Shown here one piece after another: positions 34,455-43,763 of a stretch of DNA of 64,000 nucleotides. Numbering within the stretch: the first letter of the stretch is position 1; each line of letters starts with the position of its first letter. The DNA lies in contig DAHWNZ010000007.1 in assembly GCA_027339635.1 (NCBI GenBank), positions 14,493 through 78,492 on the forward strand. The letters are read 5' to 3'. The notes beneath the pieces were generated by a model that was not told where the DNA came from, ran no database searches, and saw only the letters and a program-made list of their open reading frames with translations. Made by a program: the position numbers and the translations under genes. This DNA comes from AG-12 sp027339635. Its GTDB lineage: Bacteria > Chloroflexota > Dormibacteria > Aeolococcales > Bog-877.

Positions 34455-35903
34455 ATGCTCCTTTCGTGGCGCTTCGCTCCGGCTCGTCAGCGAGAGGTCG
34501 GGATTGCCTCGCCCCTCGCCGTGATCGCCGCCCTGGCGGCGCTGGCGTCACTGGTGGTGTTGCCGGCGCCGGTTCTGAGAGTCGAGTTCCAGCCCCAGCG
34601 ACCGGCGGCGAACGGACTTCCGTGGCTCTCGGTCAGAGGCAGTGAGATCGTCAACAGCCAGGGCCAGACAGTGATCCTGCGCGGCTTCAACGATGATGCC
34701 CTGCTGCAGACCGGTCACCACCCCCTGCCGCCGCCGCTCAAGCCCTCGAGCGCCGCCCTGATGGAGGCCGAGGGCTTCGACGTGGTGAGGATCCCCATCT
34801 CCTGGTCCCTGCTCGAGCCCACCGAAGGGCACTTCAGCCAGTCTTACCTGGCCAAGATCAAGGCCATGGTGGCACTCTGTGCCAGCGACCATCTGTACGT
34901 GGTCCTCGACATGCACACCGTTGACTTCGGGGTTGCGTTCGGCGGCAGCGGCGCCCCCTCCTGGTTGCGGGTGCCCGGTGTCCCCGATTGGCATCTGCCG
35001 CTGCTGAGCCGGGACTGGCAGCGCGCGGTATCGCCCGCGGTGAACGCGGCCCTGGTCGCATTCTGGACCGACCCGGGGTGGCAGCGACTCTACTGGGATG
35101 CCTGGGACTTCGTGGCGGCGAGCTTCAAGGACGACTCCAACGTCGCCGGATTCGACCTTTACAACGAACCCCACCCGCTGCCGCTCCCCCCGGCAATCTT
35201 CGGCCCCCGACTCCTGTTCCCGTTCTACGCTCGTGGGATAGCCGACATCGCCAAGGTTGACCCCAACCACCTGTTCATCCTGGAGGGAGACCTGCTGGGG
35301 GACCTTGCGACAGCGGTGCGGCCAATCCACGCTCCCGACGTGGTCTACTCGACTCACCTCTATTCCGGGAGCATCGTGGGGCCGACCTTCACCGGCAATC
35401 CCTCACCCCTGCGGGCGGAGCTGGAGCAGGGGCTCGAGGAGGCCGCCCAGTTCCCCGCGCCCTACTGGTCCGGGGAGCTGGGCATAAATCGGACCCTGCC
35501 GCTGGCCGCTACCTGGGCCGAGGATGAGATCGCACTCTCCGACCGGTACCTCACGGGCTGGGCCTGGTGGCAGTGGGACGACTCGGCCGATTGGGGGGTC
35601 ACCCAGAATGGCGGCCCGCCCGACCTCGGCTGGCTCGACGTGTTGGCCCAACCATTTGTGAGGGAGGCGCCGGGGCGGCTGGATGAGATGTCCTACAACC
35701 AGCAGCACCGGCGCCTGGCCGTCAAGATATCCGGGGCGGCCAGAGGGGACCTGGCGGTCGTCTCCTGGCCCGAGTCGGATGGCTTTGCCCAAGTCGCTGG
35801 CTCCTGTGCGCGGCCAGTGGGCAGGCAGGACCCCAGCTCCGGCAAGGTTGAGGTGGAGCTCCTGCGGGGCTCCTGCTCCTTCAATATCTCCGCCACCGGA
35901 TGA
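34455..35903 (+). CDS. Glycoside hydrolase family 5 enzyme, secreted or membrane-anchored
   Basis: A 482-residue retaining beta-glycosidase. An N-terminal hydrophobic helix (about 18-42) is a signal or anchor. The (beta/alpha)8 domain has VILRGFNDDALLQTG, FDVVRIPISWSLLEP and YVVLDMHTVDFGVAFGG. Catalytic acid Glu238 lies in GFDLYNEPHP and nucleophile Glu341 in YWSGELG. The pattern is closest to endoglycoceramidase-like GH5 enzymes that cut sugar chains from glycolipids or steryl glucosides. A small beta domain follows (about 395-482). GAGGGG precedes the ATG. Confidence 0.85.
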   Translation: MLLSWRFAPARQREVGIASPLAVIAALAALASLVVLPAPVLRVEFQPQRPAANGLPWLSVRGSEIVNSQGQTVILRGFNDDALLQTGHHPLPPPLKPSSAALMEAEGFDVVRIPISWSLLEPTEGHFSQSYLAKIKAMVALCASDHLYVVLDMHTVDFGVAFGGSGAPSWLRVPGVPDWHLPLLSRDWQRAVSPAVNAALVAFWTDPGWQRLYWDAWDFVAASFKDDSNVAGFDLYNEPHPLPLPPAIFGPRLLFPFYARGIADIAKVDPNHLFILEGDLLGDLATAVRPIHAPDVVYSTHLYSGSIVGPTFTGNPSPLRAELEQGLEEAAQFPAPYWSGELGINRTLPLAATWAEDEIALSDRYLTGWAWWQWDDSADWGVTQNGGPPDLGWLDVLAQPFVREAPGRLDEMSYNQQHRRLAVKISGAARGDLAVVSWPESDGFAQVAGSCARPVGRQDPSSGKVEVELLRGSCSFNISATG

Positions 35904-35946
35904 ATCATCTTCGGGGTTCGGCGCCGAGAACGTCAGGCGTCGAGCG

Positions 35947-38688
35947 TCACTCGTACCGGAGCACTTCCAGCGGCCGGATCCGCACCGGACCCCAGGCGAC
36001 CAGGGCCGCGGTCAGGACCGCCACCAGGATCGCCCCTAGAACTATTGCCAGAGCCAGGGGCGCGGGTATTCCGAGGGAGATCTTGATCACGAGTTTGCCC
36101 AAAGGAAGCAGGACCAGCGCGATGGCGAGCATCCCCCCGGTAGCCCCCAGGTAGGCGACCGCTGCGGTCTCGGTCAGAACCTGGGCGAACACCGCCCGGC
36201 TGCCCTGACCGACAGCCTTCTGGATCCCGATCTCCCGCCGCCGTTCCAGCAACGCCAGCGCCACCGAGTTGGCGATGATCACGATCCCCGCCAGCAGGGC
36301 CAGGGAGGCGATCGCGGTGAGGAACAGGATGGCGTTGTTGAGGAACTGATCGATGATCAGGGTGAAGTCCGCCAGGCTGATCACCTGAGCTCCGGTGACC
36401 TTCTCCCGAAGCTGGGTGGCGGCCGCGTCCGCACGACTGGGAGCGAACTTCATCTCCACAACCTGCATGGCGCTCGCCCCACCGAGAAGAGCGGTGGTCC
36501 TTGTCGTGGCCAGGATGGGCGCGACCGTGGTCGTGATGGAGATGCCGCTGTGGGCGTTCCTGGTGGCGATGGTGTAGAAGCCGACAACCTGCACCGTGAC
36601 GATCTGGGAGCCGCGGGCCAACGGGTCCAGGAGGGCTATGTGATCCCCAACCTTGAGGTGGTAGGGGGACTTCTGCATGACGTTCTCCAGGAGCACGCCG
36701 TTGGCAGTCTGATCGGCCTGGTCGAGCTGGCGCCCCGCCGTGATCTTGACCGGTGGCACGATCCCGCGCTGCACCGCGAAGCCCTGCATCCCGCTCAGCA
36801 AGGAGACCGCGGTCTGACCGCGGGTGGTCCTGGAGGTCGAGTGCACAGCGCGCGCGAAGGGGACGCCGTTGATGCTCACCGGCTCGCTTATCGCCGCGTT
36901 GGAGGTCAGCTGCTGGTGCGGGTGGAGGCTCGCGACGGCCGCCTTGAGGGCCTGGGTGTCGGAGTTCGGGGCCACGGCGATGACGTTGTAGGAGGTGGAC
37001 TGGGTGATGATGCTGTCGAGATCCGCGCGGATGTCGGTGCCCAGCACCAGGATCAGCCCCACGGCGAACACCCCGACGAACAGGGCGACCGCGGTCGCCG
37101 CGGTCCTGGTGCGCTGACGGCTGGCGTTGCGGAAGGCCAGCCGGATCACCGACTGCGCCGGCCGGGGCAGCACCACGACCAGATAGCCCAAAAGGGAGAC
37201 CGCTATCAGGAGGGCGCCGACGGCTCGGAGGCTGGACACGGTTGTGATCGCGATGGAGACGAGGAGGGCCGCGGTCACCAGCGACAGGTGGCTGGCGCTG
37301 AACCGTTCCGGGACCGGCAGCCTCCCCACGACCAGCAGGGCCAGGCTGAACAGGCCTGTCAGGATGAGCAGGGCGATCCCGGTGCCCACCACCAGGCCGA
37401 GGGCGAGGCCCGCCGAGCCCAGGATCGCTGACGCGAGGATCCAGAACAGAACCCCAACCAGCGCCAGCAGGAGAGCGCTCGAGCCGATGACGACCGCGCT
37501 CACGGCCGCCGGGTCGTCGCGCAGGACCGAGATCGGGCGCACCCGGCTCAGCCTCACGATCGGAAGGATCGCGAAGATGCAGGTGGTGGCGACGCCAATG
37601 CCGACGCCTGCCAGGATCACCTCCCAGTCCAGGACGAAGCTGATGTCAAGCGAGGCTATGTTCTGCAGCAGCAGGCGGATCCCATCCGACAGCCCGATGC
37701 CGGCCAGGGCGCCGGCGACTCCTCCGACCAGACCCAGCAGGGCGGCCTCCAACCCGAAGAGCAAGTAGAGGTCACGCCGGCGGTAGCCCGTCGTCTTCAG
37801 CATGGCGATCTCCAGACGGCGCCGGGACAGGCTCACCTGCATCGTGTTCACAATGCCGATGCCGCCGATCAGCAGGGCAGCCAGGCCGGCCACTGAGAGG
37901 AATTGGGTCAGCTGTTGGCTCGCCTTCTTGTCTGAGTTGAGGGCCTGTTGCACGGTCGAAACCGTGGCCAGCGGCAGCGCATTCTGCAGTTGCGGCGCGA
38001 GCCGGTTCGCCTCCTGAGAGCTGGCCGTGGTGATGTACACCTCGCCGTAGTCGACAGGCGACGACTTCGACAGATTTGAGCTCAGGGTCGAGTTGGAGAC
38101 GATCACGTCCTGGTCCATCCCAGTCGGAGCGCTGGACGAAAGAATTCCTCCCACCGTCCAGTAGATGGGGTGGAGAGCGCCCGCGGCGTTGACTCGCACC
38201 CGGGATCCGACGGCCGCGTTCAGGAGGGTCGAAACGCTACCCGACAGGACCATGGTGTTCGGGCGGCGGATCAGCTGGGAGAAACTACCCTCGGCTCCCG
38301 GCTTCAAGGCGAGCGTGCCCACCAGGGGAAAGTGGCTCGAAGCGACGGCGTCAATGGTGGTCGAGACCCCCTGGCCGTTGCTGCGGATCAGGGTCGCCTG
38401 GTACTCGCGCACCGCGGTGTAGGCCGTTATCTGGCCCTGGGCCTTGAGTTTCGAGAAGGTTGCCAGCTCAGAGGCCGGCAGGGGAACTGCCACCGAGACG
38501 ACAGAGATGTCGCCTCCGTTGGCCTGGCGGACGTTGGCGGTCAGAGAGGCATTCACCATCGCCGCCGCCAGCTGGAGGCCGACGATGGCCATCACCCCGA
38601 TGCCCACGCAGAAGGCCGCCAGCACCGTCCGGCGGCCCCCTCGCCGCAGTGACCTAGTGGTGTAGCGGAAGTAGAGCCCGGATCTCAC
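35947..38688 (-). CDS. ABC transporter permease with two FtsX/MacB-type domains
   Basis: A 913-residue permease built as a duplication. There is an N-terminal helix (about 20-45) and a MacB-like periplasmic domain. FtsX core 1 (about 260-400) includes GGIGIVNTMQVSLSRRRLEI and MLKTTGYRRRDLYLLFG. A block of extra helices (about 400-520) is followed by a second extracytoplasmic domain. FtsX core 2 at the C-terminus has NSVALALLERRREIGIQKAVG. The conserved (R/K)xxEIxxxKxxG coupling motif appears in both halves. One chain therefore supplies both permease units. It follows the ATPase gene with an ATGA overlap. Such exporters move lipoproteins, peptides or drugs. Confidence 0.9.
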   Translation of the reverse strand: MRSGLYFRYTTRSLRRGGRRTVLAAFCVGIGVMAIVGLQLAAAMVNASLTANVRQANGGDISVVSVAVPLPASELATFSKLKAQGQITAYTAVREYQATLIRSNGQGVSTTIDAVASSHFPLVGTLALKPGAEGSFSQLIRRPNTMVLSGSVSTLLNAAVGSRVRVNAAGALHPIYWTVGGILSSSAPTGMDQDVIVSNSTLSSNLSKSSPVDYGEVYITTASSQEANRLAPQLQNALPLATVSTVQQALNSDKKASQQLTQFLSVAGLAALLIGGIGIVNTMQVSLSRRRLEIAMLKTTGYRRRDLYLLFGLEAALLGLVGGVAGALAGIGLSDGIRLLLQNIASLDISFVLDWEVILAGVGIGVATTCIFAILPIVRLSRVRPISVLRDDPAAVSAVVIGSSALLLALVGVLFWILASAILGSAGLALGLVVGTGIALLILTGLFSLALLVVGRLPVPERFSASHLSLVTAALLVSIAITTVSSLRAVGALLIAVSLLGYLVVVLPRPAQSVIRLAFRNASRQRTRTAATAVALFVGVFAVGLILVLGTDIRADLDSIITQSTSYNVIAVAPNSDTQALKAAVASLHPHQQLTSNAAISEPVSINGVPFARAVHSTSRTTRGQTAVSLLSGMQGFAVQRGIVPPVKITAGRQLDQADQTANGVLLENVMQKSPYHLKVGDHIALLDPLARGSQIVTVQVVGFYTIATRNAHSGISITTTVAPILATTRTTALLGGASAMQVVEMKFAPSRADAAATQLREKVTGAQVISLADFTLIIDQFLNNAILFLTAIASLALLAGIVIIANSVALALLERRREIGIQKAVGQGSRAVFAQVLTETAAVAYLGATGGMLAIALVLLPLGKLVIKISLGIPAPLALAIVLGAILVAVLTAALVAWGPVRIRPLEVLRYE

Positions 38689-39449
38689 GGAGCCGATGCA
38701 CGCGGTCCCGGCTGGTCGCCGATCAGCTGTCCGTCTGAGAGCTGCAGCATCCGGGTCGCGTAGTTGGTCACGGAAGGATCATGGGTCGCGATCACAAAGG
38801 TGGTCCCCATCTGCTCCTTGAGCTGCCAGAGCAGGTCCAGGATGTCCTTGCCCTGGGCGGCGGCCAGGTTTCCGGTCGGCTCGTCGGCCACCAATAGCGG
38901 AGGTTGGGTCGCCAGAGCTCGGGCGATGGCCACACGCTGCTGCTCTCCTCCCGACAGCTGGGACGGCCGGTGCTCGAGCCGGTGCGAGAGGCCCACCAGC
39001 CCCAGCAGCTCCTCGGAGCGGGCGGTCGGGGAACCCTTCCATGACCCGGCGTAGAGGGGGACCTCCACGTTCTCCCGGGCGGTCAGGGTGGGGATGAGAT
39101 TGAAGGCCTGGAACACCATGCCGACCGTGCGGTTGCGGATGCCCGCCAGCTGCGACTCTCGCATAGAGGAGATGTCGGTGCCGTTGAGCAGGACCTGCCC
39201 CTTGCTCGGGGTGTCCAGGCCGGTGATGCATCCCAGCAGGGTGCTCTTGCCGCTCCCCGACGGCCCCATCAGGGTCACGAATTCGCCCGCCGGGATGGCA
39301 AAGCCGATGTCCTTCAGGATCTCGATCTGCTCCTCGCCCAGGGAGAGGGAACGGCCGAGGTGCCTCACCTCCAGCACGGGGACTCCGTCGCTGGGCGACG
39401 CTACGCCCATCCCGCCCGCGGGGGAGGCTGCGGGAGCGAAGTCAGTCAT
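38685..39449 (-). CDS. ABC transporter ATPase (MacB/LolD-like)
   Basis: A 254-residue nucleotide-binding subunit: Walker A GPSGSGKSTLL, Q-loop VFQAFNLIPTL, signature QLSGGEQQRVAIARAL, Walker B LLVADEPTGNL, and H-loop VIATHDPSV. The MGPSGSGKST / FNLIPTLT style is that of the LolD/MacB/FtsE subgroup. It is the first gene of the two-gene exporter operon with the 913-residue permease. Confidence 0.93.
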   Translation of the reverse strand: MTDFAPAASPAGGMGVASPSDGVPVLEVRHLGRSLSLGEEQIEILKDIGFAIPAGEFVTLMGPSGSGKSTLLGCITGLDTPSKGQVLLNGTDISSMRESQLAGIRNRTVGMVFQAFNLIPTLTARENVEVPLYAGSWKGSPTARSEELLGLVGLSHRLEHRPSQLSGGEQQRVAIARALATQPPLLVADEPTGNLAAAQGKDILDLLWQLKEQMGTTFVIATHDPSVTNYATRMLQLSDGQLIGDQPGPRASAP

Positions 39450-39579
39450 CGACTCGATTGCGGACCTGGCCAGTTTCCGAGTCTGGGGGAGGCACCTCAG
39501 CCGGACTCAAGTGTGCGCTCCGACACTGGCCTTCGCCATCCGCCAGAAGAGTGAAATTTCGCATCTGCAGCCCGGACAA

Positions 39580-39585
39580 TATATT
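39580..39585 (+). promoter_or_regulatory. -10 hexamer of a probably leaderless promoter for the MTHFR-like gene
   Basis: TATATT ends nine bases before the GTG at 39595, so transcription would begin within about three bases of the start codon. There is no ribosome site upstream of that GTG. The -35 region is weak. The 145-base gap to the divergent ABC ATPase start holds no gene. Confidence 0.55.
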
Positions 39586-39594
39586 GGACTCACC

Positions 39595-40413
39595 GTGTTT
39601 CCTGTCGCCGCCAGATCGGCGGAGCTGTCGATGCCCCGCAGAGCCGAGCTGCTTGGTGTGGAGCGCGCCCTGGATCTGCTGGTGCCAGCGGTCGGGGTGG
39701 TGGGGCTGACCGACAACCATATGAGCAGGCCCAGGCTCTCCCCCCTAGCAGCCATCCCGGCCTGCCTCAGCAGAGGACTCATGCCAATCGTCCACGTATC
39801 CTGCCGCGACCGTAACCGCCTCGGGCAGCAGCAGCAGGTGATGGGGGCGGCCGCCCTGGGAGCCCTGGGAGTCCTGGTCGTACGTGGAGACCGCGGCGTC
39901 CTGCCCGCTGACGGCGGGGTCAGCGTGGTCGAGACCCTGGCGGCCGTGCCGGAGTGGGCTGACCCGGGAACTCTGGTGCGTGGCGTCGTCGCCAACCCGT
40001 TCGCCCCCAGGGCTCGGGAGCTCCGACTCCTGGAACGCAAGCAGAAGGCCGGCATCGATTTCATCCAAACCCAGATGGTCTTCGATCTGGACCTGTTGGA
40101 CTCGTTCCTGACCGACGCGCGGGATGTGCTCGCCCCCCAGGTGGCGGTGTTCGCGAGCGTCGGCTTGATCCGGTCCAGGCGGAGTTTGGATTTCGTGTTG
40201 CGTTCGTTGCCTGACTGCCCCATTCCGGAGCCGCTGGTGCAACGGGTCCGGTCCGGGCAGGGGGTTGAGGTGAGCACCGAGCTGGCAGCCGAGATCGGCC
40301 GCCGAGACGGGCTGCGATTGCACCTGATCCCTCTTGGGGGCGAACGCCACGCTCCCTTGCTCAGCAAGGCCTTTGCCGCGGCCCGGGCAGTGTCGACAGA
40401 GGCCGCCGGGTGA
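39595..40413 (+). CDS. Methylenetetrahydrofolate reductase-like protein (MetF family fold)
   Basis: A 272-residue TIM-barrel protein. VVGLTDNHMSRPRLSPLA, MPIVHVSCRDRNRLGQQQQ and GVLVVRGDRGVLPA are the folate/FAD-binding strands of the MTHFR family. The late segment KQKAGIDFIQTQMVFDLD is the KxxAGADFxxTQ motif. Length and motifs fit a bacterial MTHFR-like protein that reduces methylene-THF or a related C1 carrier, though the substrate signature is divergent. An alternative start is ATG 39631. It overlaps the following PLP decarboxylase as GTGA. Confidence 0.8.
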   Translation: MFPVAARSAELSMPRRAELLGVERALDLLVPAVGVVGLTDNHMSRPRLSPLAAIPACLSRGLMPIVHVSCRDRNRLGQQQQVMGAAALGALGVLVVRGDRGVLPADGGVSVVETLAAVPEWADPGTLVRGVVANPFAPRARELRLLERKQKAGIDFIQTQMVFDLDLLDSFLTDARDVLAPQVAVFASVGLIRSRRSLDFVLRSLPDCPIPEPLVQRVRSGQGVEVSTELAAEIGRRDGLRLHLIPLGGERHAPLLSKAFAAARAVSTEAAG

Positions 40414-41912
40414 CCGATCAGGACCCGCCCCAGGGGAAGGCCCCGGCCCGCCCTGAGATGAGCGCGGAGGAATTCCGCCGCTACGGGCACCAGGCGGTCG
40501 AGCTGGCCGCGGCCTATCTGGAGGGGCTGCCCGACCTGGCGCCCCTGGCTGGGGTCGAGCCAGGCAGCGTGGTGAGTCAGCTCCCTCAGCAGGCCCCCCT
40601 GCACGGCGAGGAGATGGCGGATATCCTGGCGGACTTCGAGCGCCTCATCGTTCCCGCCACGACGCACTGGAACCACCCCAGGTTCTTCGCCTACTTCAAC
40701 AGCTCCGCCGCCGGGGCAGGGATTATTGGCGAGTTCCTGACAGCGACTCTCAACGTCAACGCGATGCTCTGGAGGACAGGACCGGCCGCCACTGAGCTGG
40801 AGTGGGTGGTCTGCAACTGGCTGGCCCGCCTTCTGGGCCTCCCGCCCTCGTTCGACGGTCACATCAACGACACCGCCTCATCGTCTACCCTGGTGGCCTT
40901 GGCCGCGGCCAGGGAGGCCCTCGGGCTTGAGGTACGTGACCTGGGGCTGGCCGGACGACCCGACCTTCCCGGGCTCAGGGTGTACGGGTCAGATCAGGCA
41001 CATTCGTCGGTGGAGAAGGCGGCCATCACCCTCGGCCTGGGCCGCATCGGCTACCGCGCCATCCGTTCCGACCAAGGATTCCGCATGGATGTTGCAGCCC
41101 TGGAGCAGGCGATCTCAGAGGACCTCGAGGCTGGTCTCCGCCCGATGGCGGTCGTCGCAACCGTCGGGACCACGGCCACCACCAGCATCGATCCAGTGGG
41201 TGCTATCGCGGCCATCTGCCGCCGCCACGGTCTATGGTTGCATGTCGATGCCGCCCACGGAGGTGCCCTCGCCGCGCTGCCCGAGCACCGAGACCGGGTG
41301 TTCGCAGGCGTGAGTGAGGCCCAGTCGGTGGTGGTCAACCCGCACAAGTGGCTGTTCACCCCAAGCGATTGCTCTGTGCTCTTCACCACCAGACCGGACC
41401 TGGTGCGTCGGGCGTTCTCGCTCGTCCCTGATTATCTCAGCACACCAGAAGGAGACCGCGATCAGGGGATGGGGGCACGGAACCTGATGGACTTCGGGGT
41501 CGCGCTCGGACGTCGCATGCGCTCGCTCAAGCTCTGGATGGTGCTGCGGTATTTCGGACAGGAGGGAGTCCGGGCGCAAATCCGGGGGCACATGGAGATG
41601 GCGCGCTGGCTGCGGGCCGAGATGGAGCACGCGGAGGGTTGGGAGCTAATGGCACCCGTACCGATGTCGACTCTGTGCTTTCGGCACCACCCGCTGCATA
41701 TCCAAACCGAGGATCTGTTGGAGCGGCACAACCGACAGATCATGGCCCGAGTCAATGGGGGGGGGCAGGTCTTCCTGTCTCACGCCGTGCTGCACTCCAG
41801 GTTCTCGCTGCGGGCCACGATCGGGGGGCTCCGGACCCGGGATGAGGATGTTGAGGTGCTGTGGCGGGAGCTGCGAGCCGCGGCGGAGTCCCCTGCGGAC
41901 CGTCCGTCCTAG
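40410..41912 (+). CDS. Aromatic-L-amino-acid decarboxylase-family PLP enzyme
   Basis: A 500-residue group II decarboxylase. HWNHPRFFAYFNSSAAG near the N-terminus, HVDAAHGGALAALPEHR (the PLP pyridine Asp) and Lys313 in VVNPHKWLF are definitive. Members decarboxylate tryptophan, phenylalanine, tyrosine or DOPA; some are aldehyde synthases. The C-terminal FSLRATIGGLRTRDEDVEVLW matches the family. The GTG overlaps the MTHFR-like stop. The exact amino acid cannot be told by eye. Confidence 0.9.
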   Translation: MTDQDPPQGKAPARPEMSAEEFRRYGHQAVELAAAYLEGLPDLAPLAGVEPGSVVSQLPQQAPLHGEEMADILADFERLIVPATTHWNHPRFFAYFNSSAAGAGIIGEFLTATLNVNAMLWRTGPAATELEWVVCNWLARLLGLPPSFDGHINDTASSSTLVALAAAREALGLEVRDLGLAGRPDLPGLRVYGSDQAHSSVEKAAITLGLGRIGYRAIRSDQGFRMDVAALEQAISEDLEAGLRPMAVVATVGTTATTSIDPVGAIAAICRRHGLWLHVDAAHGGALAALPEHRDRVFAGVSEAQSVVVNPHKWLFTPSDCSVLFTTRPDLVRRAFSLVPDYLSTPEGDRDQGMGARNLMDFGVALGRRMRSLKLWMVLRYFGQEGVRAQIRGHMEMARWLRAEMEHAEGWELMAPVPMSTLCFRHHPLHIQTEDLLERHNRQIMARVNGGGQVFLSHAVLHSRFSLRATIGGLRTRDEDVEVLWRELRAAAESPADRPS

Positions 41913-42670
41913 GTAGCGCGTCATCCCCGGCTGATTGAGGCCCCAGACCGGTCCAGGGCCATGCCTTGACAGAGGTGCCGGAGCCAGCGACGCTCGCCGT
42001 TGTGGGCAGGCCGCAAGCGGAACCAGGTCGGCGCCTCTGGCCCGCAGCCGCTTGGCCGAGACCATCAGCTGCTCAAGCCGCGGGCCGGGTCGGGCGAGCT
42101 CTTTGCCGACCAGCTGGGCACACTCCCTGGCGACTGAGGCGCGTGTCATTCGTTGTTGCAGCGCTGCGCGGCCCCCCGGAACCTCGGCAACCGCCATCCC
42201 CGGTGCCGACAGTTCCACCTCGGGACTCTTTCCGTCCGGTGGGCTCCGGTCCACCGTCTGTTGGCGGAGATCAGCAAATGTGGCGTGGGAGAGCGTCCTC
42301 CCATCCCAGCTCGAGTTCCCACTCCAGATTCCTGGCCATACGAGCTGCCTGGGTCAAACACGATCGTGCACGGTCGTGGCGCCGGCAGCTCTCGACGAGT
42401 CGCTGCCCGCCCTGCTTGACCTGGCGGACCGCCGCGACGAGCCGACCCCGCAGGGACTGATCCAGCTCATCAGAGAGGAGGATGTCGGTACCTCCGCACT
42501 CGCCTGCCACCAGGACTGGGCTCAATTCCGTGCGGCTCAGTCCGGTCGGCCGCACCGGTGCGGCTCTGGTCACCGTTCGGCCAGCACCGCACCATCACCG
42601 TATTCCCGTGGCGACACCCACCCGCCCGTCGCCGCGCACTCCTCGACCACCGCTTAAACTTCGGTTGGAC
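41913..42670. other. Roughly 760-base stretch with only weak coding signal
   Basis: Two minus-strand segments look partly protein-like: one near 42271-42573 with RLVAAVRQVKQGGQRLVESC, and one near 42000-42170 with ECAQLVGKELARPGPRLEQL in another frame. They could be remains of a small helical protein broken by a frameshift. Neither has a good start or a recognisable family, so I do not annotate a gene. Confidence 0.35.
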
Positions 42671-43480
42671 ATGGTCACAGTTCCCTTCCGCTACCTGCAC
42701 CATCTGGTCACGGTCCCGGTGCTCGTTGGGGGCATCGAGACAACCTTTGTGCTGGACTCCGGGATCGGTCTGACGCTTGTCTCGGGCTCAGTGGCGACCT
42801 TGGCGGGCTGCGAGCGGACCGGCGCGACTTATACGGGACGCAGGATGTCCGGCCAGGAGGTGACGATCCCACTTGCATCCCTTGGCTCACTCGTCATCGG
42901 GGGCCACCGCCGTGAGGACCTTGACGTCGGCATCTTCGACATCGCTGGTCTGGACGGTATCGGCGGATTCCTGTCCCTCGACTTCTTTCGGACAAAACCG
43001 GTGACGGTCGACTACCCAGCGGGAGCAATCGAGCTCGAAGAAGCGGACTCCTTGGCTGCCCGAGCTGGATCCGGGATTGCCGTCGACGTACGAGTGGAGC
43101 AGGACGCGCACTCCACGACGGTCTTCCTCCCCCTTGACGTCCCCACACGGGGTTCGATCTCGGTGGAGGTCGACATGGGTAGTGACTCGCTGATTGTTGA
43201 CGAGGCGCTAGCAGGCGATCTTGGGATCAACCTCACAGAAGCGAGCACCCAGAGAGTCGATGGGCGGGACGAGACCGGCTCCGAGTACACCCGTTACTTC
43301 ACGCAGCTCCGAGGAGTGGTGAATGTGACGGGAGCTCCGTCCATCTGCCAACGAGATCCCAAGGTCATGGTCCAGAAGATCATCTACGATGGACTTGTCG
43401 GCGATGCGTTTCTCAGGAACTTCATAGTCACGTACGACCTCCAAAACGCCCGGATGATCTTCGCGCGGCCCAAGGGGTGA
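42671..43480 (+). CDS. Aspartyl-protease-like protein with two active-site motifs (retropepsin/pepsin-like)
   Basis: A 269-residue protein of two similar beta domains. Asp29 in FVLDSGIGLTLVSG is a D-S/T-G motif followed by the hydrophobic-hydrophobic-Gly strand. Asp168 in VEVDMGSDSLIVD is the second, degenerate copy. IGGFLSLDFFRTKPVTVDY and GDAFLRNFIVTYDLQNARMIF are the strands usually found after each lobe in bacterial gag-polyprotein-type aspartyl proteases. There is no signal peptide from ATG 42671. The frame extends upstream, but that part is not protein-like. Confidence 0.75.
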   Translation: MVTVPFRYLHHLVTVPVLVGGIETTFVLDSGIGLTLVSGSVATLAGCERTGATYTGRRMSGQEVTIPLASLGSLVIGGHRREDLDVGIFDIAGLDGIGGFLSLDFFRTKPVTVDYPAGAIELEEADSLAARAGSGIAVDVRVEQDAHSTTVFLPLDVPTRGSISVEVDMGSDSLIVDEALAGDLGINLTEASTQRVDGRDETGSEYTRYFTQLRGVVNVTGAPSICQRDPKVMVQKIIYDGLVGDAFLRNFIVTYDLQNARMIFARPKG

Positions 43481-43763
43481 CGGAGCACGCCCCAATCGGT
43501 GCGGGCCGCAATTCGACGGAGCCGCCCGTCGGGGACGACGGGCGGCCGGGCAAAGCAGGCGGCCCTCGGCGCCGAGGTCGCCTCGCGAAGCTAATTGAAG
43601 AACGGCGCCTGTGCCAGCGACCGCGTCTCGGAACGGTGGGGCCACCGGTCTTCATGGAGATTGCCCAGACGATGCTCCACCCACCCGCCTCAATGCGACC
43701 ACTCTGGCCATCGTTGATCGCGAGGAGCACCCGGTGAACAGGTCGCTCATCGGGCGGGTCAGT

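Noticed and set aside
43477..43737. 86-codon plus-strand frame overlapping the aspartyl-protease stop as GTGA
   Set aside because: Start geometry is attractive, but the product is Pro/Arg-rich without motif and fades into non-protein sequence.
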